This document shows, piece after piece, positions 6,856 to 12,490 of a stretch of 12,490 nucleotides of DNA. Below the pieces are notes generated by a model. It saw nothing but the letters and a program-made list of their open reading frames with translations, had not been told where the DNA came from and made no database searches. Source of the stretch: Anaerolineales bacterium (GTDB lineage Bacteria > Chloroflexota > Anaerolineae > Anaerolineales > Villigracilaceae); the NCBI GenBank assembly GCA_028689195.1, contig JAQTWR010000040.1:1-12490 (forward strand). The letters are read 5' to 3'. Made by a program: the position numbers and the translations under genes. Position 1 is the stretch's first letter, and the number at the start of each line of letters is the position of its first letter.

Positions 6856-8157
6856 ATGAACTTTCCCCTCCCATCTTTTATAGCGGTCAGCGCAGCCAAC
6901 CCGTGGACGTATGTCCTCTTCGGCGCGATTGGCTTTGCGTTTGGCTTCACGCTCGAAATGTCCGGCTTTGGCGATTCGAGAAAACTCGCGGCGCAATTCT
7001 ATTTCACCGAGATGACCGTTCTCAAGGTCATGTTCACCGCGATTGTCGTAGCGATGGTTTTGCTCTTCGGCGCGGCGGGACTCGGCATCCTCGATTTCAG
7101 CCAGGTCTGGGTCAACCCCACTTATCTCGCCTCAGGCATTTTAGGCGGACTCATCATGGGCGTTGGATTCATCATCGGCGGGTTCTGCCCCACCACCTCG
7201 CTCGCGTCCGCTTCCACAGGCAAAATTGACGGTATGTTCTTCATGCTCGGCGGATTTGTCGGCGCGTTCCTCTTCGGCGAAACGGAACAATACTTCACCA
7301 ACTGGTACAACAACGCGGGCTATTATGGTCGCGTTACGCTCGACCAGGTTTTCGGAATTCCCGTCGGCGCGGTGGTTGTGCTTGTCATCCTCATGGCGCT
7401 CTTCATGTTCTGGGGCGGCGAACAGTTGGAACGCATCTTCGGGAACAAGGATTTGAGCAAAGAGCCAAAAATCCGCCCGATTGGCGCGGCGGTTTTGGTT
7501 GTCGCGGCGCTGGCGGTCTTCTTCATTGGCAGCCCTTCGCTCGAACAAAAGTACAACAAGGTCAAATTCACGCGCACCGAAACCATTCCGCAGGAAAACG
7601 CAGACCCCATCGTCAACACATTGATTTACAGCGCGGATGATATGCTCGCGAATCGACTCGCGTTCGTCACGCCCGCCGAAGCCTTCAAAACGAAATACAT
7701 CCAATCCTTGAACCCTGTGTACCTCGATGTGCGCCCCGAAGCGGATTACAACTTGTATCACATCGAAAACGCGGTCAACGTGCCGCTGGATCGTCTCGCG
7801 GAAGTTATCCCCGTTTTGTTGACCGAACCGCCTGCGAATACGGTCTTCATCTTGATGAGCAACGACGAAGCCGCCGCCGTGCAAGCGTGGAAAACGCTCG
7901 TCGCGTCGAGCGTGCAAAACGTCTACGTTCTTGAAGGCGGCGTAAACAACTGGATCGCGTTCTTCGGCAAGGACGACAAGACGCTTCAAGCCAATCCGAA
8001 CGCGGGCAGCGACCAACTTGGATACACCTTCCCTGCGGCGCTGGGCAACCGATATGAATCATGCGACCCCAATCCGCAAGAATACGAAACGCTGGAATTT
8101 GAAACCAAGATCATCTTGCAGTTGAAACGCGATAAATCAGGCGGCGGCTGCGGATAA
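6856..8157 (+). CDS. YeeE/YedE second half fused to an extracytoplasmic rhodanese-like domain lacking the active-site cysteine
   Basis: The 433-residue protein has two parts. Residues 16-190 form a YeeE/YedE half with helices near 17-37, 55-79, 91-117, 125-142 and 165-187 and the conserved 'GGFCPTTS' motif (C111), complementary to the RGCTSG motif of the preceding gene. A further helix (about 207-225) follows a lysine-rich loop, which by the positive-inside rule puts the remainder outside. Residues 272-372 are a rhodanese fold: 'VYLDVRPEADYNLYHIENAVNVP' and 'VYVLEGGVNNW' are clear, but the position of the catalytic cysteine loop reads 'FILMSNDEAAA', with M334 where the cysteine is expected. 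It is therefore unlikely to be a sulfurtransferase and may bind or gate substrate. Cysteines remain at C403 and C432, the latter in a GGGCG C-terminal tail. AGGAG lies 7 bases before the ATG. It is the last gene of the operon. Confidence 0.85.
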   Translation: MNFPLPSFIAVSAANPWTYVLFGAIGFAFGFTLEMSGFGDSRKLAAQFYFTEMTVLKVMFTAIVVAMVLLFGAAGLGILDFSQVWVNPTYLASGILGGLIMGVGFIIGGFCPTTSLASASTGKIDGMFFMLGGFVGAFLFGETEQYFTNWYNNAGYYGRVTLDQVFGIPVGAVVVLVILMALFMFWGGEQLERIFGNKDLSKEPKIRPIGAAVLVVAALAVFFIGSPSLEQKYNKVKFTRTETIPQENADPIVNTLIYSADDMLANRLAFVTPAEAFKTKYIQSLNPVYLDVRPEADYNLYHIENAVNVPLDRLAEVIPVLLTEPPANTVFILMSNDEAAAVQAWKTLVASSVQNVYVLEGGVNNWIAFFGKDDKTLQANPNAGSDQLGYTFPAALGNRYESCDPNPQEYETLEFETKIILQLKRDKSGGGCG

Positions 8158-8163
8158 GGCGGC

Positions 8164-8204
8164 GAGCAGTGAGCAATAAGCAATAAGCAGTGAGCAGTAA
8201 GCAG
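8164..8204 (+). repeat. Six tandem 7-bp repeats, consensus RAGCART
   Basis: After the stop at 8157 the sequence runs GAGCAGT, GAGCAAT, AAGCAAT, AAGCAGT, GAGCAGT, AAGCAG: five full units and one that lacks its last base, varying only between A and G at two positions. It lies directly before the terminator stem. No function is evident; it looks like a slippage-prone microsatellite-type array. Confidence 0.7.
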
Positions 8205-8238
8205 AAAAAAACCGTGCGAGGTTCGCGCGGTTTTTTTT
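8205..8238. terminator. Strong bidirectional rho-independent terminator
   Basis: ACCGTGCG (8211-8218) pairs with CGCGCGGT (8224-8231), an 8-bp GC-rich stem with one G-T wobble and a 5-base loop. A run of seven A (8205-8211) precedes it and eight T (8231-8238) follow, so it works on both strands. It ends the plus-strand sulfur operon (stop 8157) and the minus-strand MFS gene (stop 8242). Confidence 0.9.
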
Positions 8239-8241
8239 CTT

Positions 8242-9546
8242 TCATCCTTTATCCTTCATCATTTCACTTGACGATAATATCGGCTCTACCAGGGGCTTCA
8301 ATTCCCATTGACGTAAACCGTTTCTGAAGATCAACATCAACGCCGCGCCGGTGATGAGACAAATGGAATTAATCATGATGATCGTCTGCGCGCCAAAAAA
8401 TTCCGCGGTGTAGCCAATAAAAAGGGACGAGAGCGGCTGCAAGCCAAAGGTCAGCATGGTGAACAGGCTAATGATGCGCGCGCGCATATCGCCGGGCGCG
8501 AGGAGTTGCATCACGCCGAGTCCTGTGGTCAACACCAACGGCGCGCCGAGACTGACGAGGAAAATAGAAGCCATCGAAAGCGGCAGCCATGTGGAACGCG
8601 AAAGCAGCAAATAGAATGTTCCCATCCATATCGCCGCGCCGCCGACAATCTGCCCGATGCGCTTGGCAGATTGGGAAAGCGGAAGCAAAATCAAGGTAGA
8701 GATAAGCGCGCCCGCACCCGACGATCCAAACAGCAGACCGAAGGTTTGCGAATCGCCGTGCAAAACGTGGTCGGCGATTGCGGGAAGGATATTCATAATC
8801 GAGAGTCCGAAAAACGTTACGAGCGACGCGAAGATCAACAAGTCCACCATGCGCGGCTGTGAGCGGACATAATCCAACGCCTCGCGGAATTGACCGCGTC
8901 CGCTGCTGCGTTTATGAATCGCCTGCTGGTGAGATTTCACCATAAAGATGCTCAACAGCACGAACATAAAACTCGTTCCGTTAATCCAAAAAGCCGCCGC
9001 AGAGCCGACCGCCTTCAGCAGGAAGCCCGCCAAAGCGGGACCAATCATCCGCGCAACCTGCAAGCCCATGATGTTAAGCGTAACCGCCTGCCGCACCTGA
9101 CTCATGCCTGAGAGATCGCCAATATATGCCTGCTGCGCGGGGAAATCAAGCGCGCTGATGACGCCGAGAATAAAGGCGAGCAGGTAAATGTGCCAAATCT
9201 GCACAAGATGAGTCTGGACGAGAAACGCGAGCGTGAAGGCGAGCAGCATCGCAATGGTTTGCGTAACCAGAAGAATCATACGGCGATTGAAGCGATCTGC
9301 AATGCCGCCCGCCCACGGAGCGAGCAGGAAGAGCGGAAGGCTGTTGAGCATAACCACAATGCCCAGCGAACTTTCAGATTGGGTCAGTTCCCACACCACC
9401 CAACTTTGCGCGGTGGCTTGCATCCATGTGCCAAGCAGGGAAATTGCCTGCCCGCCGAGGTAAATGCGGAGGTTGTAGTTTTTAAGCGGATTGAAACTGC
9501 GCGTATAAGTTTGAATAAGAGAAGGGCGTTCGATAGAGTCAGGCAA
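8242..9546 (-). CDS. MFS transporter, EntS/MFS_3-like exporter
   Basis: This is a 434-residue membrane protein with about twelve hydrophobic helices and the major facilitator loop motif 'GGIADRFNRRMIL' between helices 2 and 3. The opening 'LRIYLGGQAISLLGTWMQATAQSWVVWELT' and 'LDFPAQQAYIGDL' are characteristic of the MFS_3 (enterobactin exporter-like) group, many of which are drug or siderophore effluxers. The substrate cannot be named. The reading frame extends up to a TTG at 9585, but that codon has no ribosome site. The TTG at 9546 has AAGGA at 9554-9558, 7 bases upstream, and gives the N-terminus MPDSIERPS, so it is chosen. A TAGAAT hexamer on the minus strand (9592-9597) could be a -10 box, without a convincing -35. 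The gene is convergent with the sulfur operon across a shared terminator and divergent from the phosphatase gene; nothing links it functionally to either. Confidence 0.85.
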   Translation of the reverse strand: MPDSIERPSLIQTYTRSFNPLKNYNLRIYLGGQAISLLGTWMQATAQSWVVWELTQSESSLGIVVMLNSLPLFLLAPWAGGIADRFNRRMILLVTQTIAMLLAFTLAFLVQTHLVQIWHIYLLAFILGVISALDFPAQQAYIGDLSGMSQVRQAVTLNIMGLQVARMIGPALAGFLLKAVGSAAAFWINGTSFMFVLLSIFMVKSHQQAIHKRSSGRGQFREALDYVRSQPRMVDLLIFASLVTFFGLSIMNILPAIADHVLHGDSQTFGLLFGSSGAGALISTLILLPLSQSAKRIGQIVGGAAIWMGTFYLLLSRSTWLPLSMASIFLVSLGAPLVLTTGLGVMQLLAPGDMRARIISLFTMLTFGLQPLSSLFIGYTAEFFGAQTIIMINSICLITGAALMLIFRNGLRQWELKPLVEPILSSSEMMKDKG

Positions 9547-9675
9547 GCGGATTTCCTTTTTAGTCGGGGATAGGATGTGAAACAAAAGCGTATTCTACTA
9601 CTCGACAGACGGGACGCGGCATTTCTTACCAGAAAATTAACCCGCTTTCGTAACGTCGTAAAGCCGCGTTTGGGC

Positions 9676-9688
9676 TACACTCGGCGCA
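9676..9688 (+). promoter_or_regulatory. Candidate -10 box of a possibly leaderless phosphoesterase mRNA
   Basis: TACACT (9676-9681) resembles TATAAT and ends only 7 bases before the ATG at 9689, and no Shine-Dalgarno-like purine run is present in the intervening or preceding bases. A transcript starting at normal distance from this box would begin at or next to the ATG. There is no good -35. The rest of the 9547-9688 intergenic stretch holds no other clear signal beyond those noted for the MFS gene. Confidence 0.3.
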
Positions 9689-11044
9689 ATGAAAACTTTA
9701 TCCATCCACGCAAAAGTAATTATCCTGATTGCTATTATTTCCTTGCTAAGTCTCGGCGCAAGCGCGCCCCGTCAAGCGGATAGGATTGTATTCGCAGTCA
9801 TCGGCGATTATGGATTGGCGGGACAACCCGAGGCGGACGTCGCAAACCTCGTCAAAAGTTGGAATCCCGACTTCATCGTCACCGTTGGAGATAACAATTA
9901 TCCGAACGGCGCGGCGTACTCAATTGACCAAAATATCGGTCAGTATTATCACAATTATATTTTCAAATATAAGGGGAAGTACGGCGGAGGCTCGGACACA
10001 AGACGCTTCTTCCCCGCGCTGGGAAATCACGATTGGCATGAAAGCAGCGCAAACGCGCACACAAACTATTTCAATTTGCCGGGCAATGAACGGTTCTATG
10101 AGTTCACATACGGCAGTCTTCACTTCTTTATACTAGACAGCGTCAAAGACGAACCCGAAGGCAATTCGCCAACCTCACCGCAAGCGAAGTGGCTTCAAAA
10201 AGCGTTGACCGCCTCCACATCACAGTTCAACATTGTGGTTACGCATTACGCGCCGTACTCTTCGGGCGAGCATGGCTCGGTATCCTTCATGCAGTGGCAG
10301 TACAAAGAGTGGGGCGCGGATGTTGTCCTCGCGGGGCACGACCATATTTACGAAAGGCTGATAGTTGACGGACTGCCGTACTTTGTGAACGGAGCGGGCG
10401 GAGATTCTCTTTACGGATTTAGACCCGCCCTGCCCGAAACCCAATTCCGCTATAACCAGAACTACGGCGCGATGCGTGTGGAAGCAAGCGGCGCGTCGCT
10501 GAAATTTCAGTTCTTCACGCGCGACAATATCTTGATGGACGAGTATACGCTCGGCGAAATTTTGCCAGCCACGCCCACGGAATTCCCCGCCCCCACCGCG
10601 ACGATAACGCCCACAGACTTCTTCACATCCACGCCGACGACAGTCCCGCCCACAGATTTCCCCACACCCACCGCGACCATTGCGCCCACAGAATTCATCG
10701 CGCCGACCGCAACGATAGCGCCCACCCTTTTTGTCCCGCCGACAGAAACCAGTTCGCCCGCGCGAATTCTTCCGCCTGTTTTATTCAGCCCGCCCGACAA
10801 TGCGACCATGAGCGCGCATTATAAATTTAATTGGGAAAGGGTCTATAACGCGACGAGGTATCACATCGAGATTGACAACCACGCGGATTTTTCCAGCCCC
10901 GAATGGTCTTCATGGAGACGCGACCCCGAATACCCGATTTCATCCATGAACAGAAAGACAACCTACTACTGGCATGTCCGCGCGAAAGACATGGATGGGA
11001 ATTGGAGCGAGTGGTCGGCGGTCTTCAAAATGAGCGTGCCGTAG
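9689..11044 (+). CDS. Secreted purple acid phosphatase-like metallophosphoesterase with PT-rich linker and Fn3-like domain
   Basis: This 451-residue exported protein begins with a signal peptide (residues 1-26, ending ASA). The calcineurin-like metallophosphoesterase domain spans about 32-288 with the full set of metal and catalytic motifs: GDYG (D40), GDNNY (D68 to Y71), GNHD (N113, H114), the VVTHYAP histidine H186, and AGHDH (H217, H219). The GDNxY and GHDH forms resemble tartrate-resistant/purple acid phosphatases, which hydrolyse phosphate monoesters outside the cell. Residues 293-357 are a proline-threonine-rich linker made of about five 12-residue units. Residues 360-451 form a beta-rich fibronectin type III-like domain ('THYHIEI'-type strand at 'ATRYHIEID', 'TTYYWHVRAKDMDGNWSEWS'), which usually mediates binding to surfaces or sugars. 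It is divergent from the MFS gene and convergent with the VWA gene. The substrate is inferred from the fold. Confidence 0.88.
   Translation: MKTLSIHAKVIILIAIISLLSLGASAPRQADRIVFAVIGDYGLAGQPEADVANLVKSWNPDFIVTVGDNNYPNGAAYSIDQNIGQYYHNYIFKYKGKYGGGSDTRRFFPALGNHDWHESSANAHTNYFNLPGNERFYEFTYGSLHFFILDSVKDEPEGNSPTSPQAKWLQKALTASTSQFNIVVTHYAPYSSGEHGSVSFMQWQYKEWGADVVLAGHDHIYERLIVDGLPYFVNGAGGDSLYGFRPALPETQFRYNQNYGAMRVEASGASLKFQFFTRDNILMDEYTLGEILPATPTEFPAPTATITPTDFFTSTPTTVPPTDFPTPTATIAPTEFIAPTATIAPTLFVPPTETSSPARILPPVLFSPPDNATMSAHYKFNWERVYNATRYHIEIDNHADFSSPEWSSWRRDPEYPISSMNRKTTYYWHVRAKDMDGNWSEWSAVFKMSVP
10565..10759 (+). repeat. Degenerate ~36-bp tandem repeat encoding the PT-rich linker
   Basis: Five consecutive units encode PTEFPAPTATIT, PTDFFTSTPTTVP, PTDFPTPTATIA, PTEFIAPTATIA and PTLFVPPTETSS: a 12-residue period with one 13-residue unit. 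It joins the phosphoesterase domain to the C-terminal beta domain. The linker boundaries are approximate. Confidence 0.75.
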
Positions 11045-11065
11045 GACAGGATTAATCCGTTCTAC
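11041..11065. terminator. Hairpin spanning both convergent stop codons
   Basis: GTAGGAC (11041-11047) pairs with GTTCTAC (11059-11065) including one G-T wobble, and GGATTAATCC (11049-11058) forms an inner palindrome, with A11048 as a bulge. The stem contains the TAG of the phosphoesterase (11042-11044) and the minus-strand TAG of the VWA gene (11062-11064). No T-run follows on either side, so it is a plausible but non-classical bidirectional transcript end. Confidence 0.35.
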
Positions 11066-12490
11066 TTACGATGAAACGCCTGCCATTCGAGCATTAATAT
11101 CAGCAGGGCAAACCCCGCAAGCCACTTCCACAATTCAAGCAGACCCGTTTGTTTCGACGCGGCGGGAGCGATAATATTCTGCGCGCCGAGGCGTAATTCG
11201 GCGCGCGGACGTACATCGGATTCCAAAGCGTCAAAGAGGTTTACCGTAAAATACTCGGCGCGGTTTGAATTCTCCCCAACAAAGTTGACCGCATAGAAGC
11301 CAAGTTCGTTCGTCTGGCTAAAGACGTTTTGACCGGGAGCAAGCGTATAAACCTGATTCGACGGGGAAGCGATTATGATTTGACGAGCGTCCATTTGCGG
11401 CGCGATAAGCAGCCTTTCCCCAACTTGCAAGGACTGCGACGAATCAAACGCGCTGGGCGGCGCAAGATAATTGACGAGGTTGGAAAACAAGATAGGGTAA
11501 GCCACCTGCAAAGGCAGGTCGCTTTCGCGCAAATCAAAACTCAGGGCGGCTACGCGCCGACCGCCTTTTTCTCCGGCAAACACCAGCGGATTCGCGTCGG
11601 AGGCAATCAAAACGGTCATCCAATCGGGGGCGGTAATCTTATGCGCCTGTAGAACATGGACGGTCTTCCAGTCCACATAGCGCGTAAGCGCATTGTCTTT
11701 TACTTGAACATTGCCGACTTCTTTGAAAACCTCCCCTACCTCAAACAGGGAATTGCTGGACGGGTTGATAAACAGCAAGTTCGAGTTGGGCAATTCGGCA
11801 GGGGTAAATCCATCAAAGATATACAAATCGAACAACTCATTCGGGAGTTGCAGACTGCCGTCTGCGGCGGGCAAGGCGCGGAAGGGCTGAATTCCGGGCA
11901 GGGAAGCCAGCAGCTGTTCCAGAAATAGATTGCCCTTAGAGACAAGCAGCGCGCGTCTGGCAGACGAGGCTTGATACGCGGCGAAGGCGGTATCGTCGAG
12001 AGAAAGCGAATCCAAACGGGATTGAGAATCCACGTTGGAAATCTGCGCTTTGTAAATTGCGGTCGCAGTCGGAAGGTTATCCAGCGAAATACTATTTTGC
12101 CCGCCGGCGGGAACATCCATTTGACGCGCCATAAAAAGTTCGCTGCCAATGTATAAAGAGAAAATAACCTTGCGGTCTTTGCCGCCGTAGTTCCGCACTT
12201 CGGCAAACAAGTGGGGTTTTCCTTTGGACGGGCGCAGGGCAAACGCCGAAATGGCAAGGTTTTCATCCGAAGCGCCTACGGGGATGTAACGCGCATCGCC
12301 CGTCAAGGGAGGCAGTCCGCTTTCGGGGAGTCCGCCGTCAGAGATGATGACGGTCGTTGATTTCGCGTTGCCGCGCAGCGCGCCTGCCGCCAAAGCGAAC
12401 GCGGCGTTCCAGTCCGCCTGCCCCTGCGTAACTTGCGCGGTATTCAACGCGGACTTCAATATGGATTTATCGGTTTCGGAAGCAGCCAAC
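11062..12490 (-). CDS. VWA-domain (BatA-type) membrane protein, C-terminal part (5' end outside window)
   Basis: The minus-strand frame is open to the window edge, so this is the C-terminal part (475 full codons) of a longer protein; the first codon seen (TTG, 12489-12487) is internal. The first 80 residues end a von Willebrand factor A fold: 'AKSTTVIISDGGLPESGLPPL' has the strand-SDG turn typical of VWA, followed by 'YIPVGASDENLAISAF'. The middle contains beta-rich extracytoplasmic segments and an amidotransferase-like stretch around 'ARRALLVSKGNLFLEQLLASL' and 'LFDLYIFDGFTP'. A single transmembrane helix ('WKWLAGFALLILMLEW') sits near the C-terminus, ending in a short basic tail. Full-length relatives have two N-terminal helices, a VWA domain and this kind of tail, and usually neighbour MoxR ATPase and DUF58 genes; those would lie beyond the right edge. 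The function is not established; a role in envelope or chaperone-like complexes is usual. Confidence 0.75.
   Translation of the reverse strand, partial: LAASETDKSILKSALNTAQVTQGQADWNAAFALAAGALRGNAKSTTVIISDGGLPESGLPPLTGDARYIPVGASDENLAISAFALRPSKGKPHLFAEVRNYGGKDRKVIFSLYIGSELFMARQMDVPAGGQNSISLDNLPTATAIYKAQISNVDSQSRLDSLSLDDTAFAAYQASSARRALLVSKGNLFLEQLLASLPGIQPFRALPAADGSLQLPNELFDLYIFDGFTPAELPNSNLLFINPSSNSLFEVGEVFKEVGNVQVKDNALTRYVDWKTVHVLQAHKITAPDWMTVLIASDANPLVFAGEKGGRRVAALSFDLRESDLPLQVAYPILFSNLVNYLAPPSAFDSSQSLQVGERLLIAPQMDARQIIIASPSNQVYTLAPGQNVFSQTNELGFYAVNFVGENSNRAEYFTVNLFDALESDVRPRAELRLGAQNIIAPAASKQTGLLELWKWLAGFALLILMLEWQAFHRK

Noticed and set aside
7141..8016. 291-codon open frame on the minus strand opposite the YeeE/YedE-rhodanese gene
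   Set aside because: Its composition is an Arg/Val/Asp-rich shadow of the real gene, with no domain or ribosome site.
8164..8204. CRISPR array
   Set aside because: Units are 7 bp with no spacers; it is a simple tandem repeat.
9577..9783. Short plus-strand frame between the MFS and phosphoesterase genes
   Set aside because: It overlaps both gene starts, has no ribosome site and is basic and low in complexity.

Overview
The window is about 12.5 kb of bacterial DNA with eleven protein genes (the first and last are cut by the window edges) and no RNA genes. Several traits fit a Chloroflexota, Anaerolineae-like organism: frequent GCG/GCC/CGC codons, secreted proteins with proline-threonine linkers, and a GTCATTGCGAGGAG-type intergenic palindrome. 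This placement is inference from style, not from a marker gene. If it is right, the cell is probably monoderm, so 'outside' below means the outer face of the cytoplasmic membrane.

Layout: (1) 2-795, end of an Fe-S biogenesis cluster: the C-terminal part of a SufR-like [Fe-S]-sensing repressor and a MIP18/DUF59 (SufT-like) protein. (2) 887-1498 (-), an XRE-cupin regulator convergent with these two, divergent from the next block across a 171-bp control region that holds a 28-bp inverted repeat and two copies of a 12-bp direct repeat. (3) 1673-8157 (+), the centrepiece: ArsR-type regulator, octaheme cytochrome c of the tetrathionate reductase (OTR) family, an 896-residue fusion of seven c-type haem motifs with a membrane cytochrome b, then two YeeE/YedE-type sulfur transporter halves. 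The second half carries a rhodanese domain with no catalytic cysteine. A 92-bp REP-like palindrome interrupts the operon, and a strong bidirectional terminator ends it. (4) 8242-9546 (-), an MFS exporter. (5) 9689-11044 (+), a secreted purple-acid-phosphatase-like metallophosphoesterase with a repeated PT-rich linker and a C-terminal Fn3-like domain. (6) 11062-12490 (-), the C-terminal part of a VWA/BatA-type membrane protein.

How the genes may work together: block 3 looks like a self-contained respiratory and transport module for a sulfur oxyanion. The cytochrome b part of the fusion would oxidise quinol, electrons would pass through the seven fused haems to the octaheme enzyme outside the membrane, and tetrathionate (or nitrite/hydroxylamine, which this family can also reduce) would be the acceptor. 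The YeeE/YedE pair could move thiosulfate, the product of tetrathionate reduction, and the inactive rhodanese could bind sulfur species rather than transfer them. The ArsR-type protein, 11 bp upstream of the octaheme gene and behind a perfect inverted repeat, is the obvious candidate regulator. The families are clear from motifs. The substrate and the joint function are inference.
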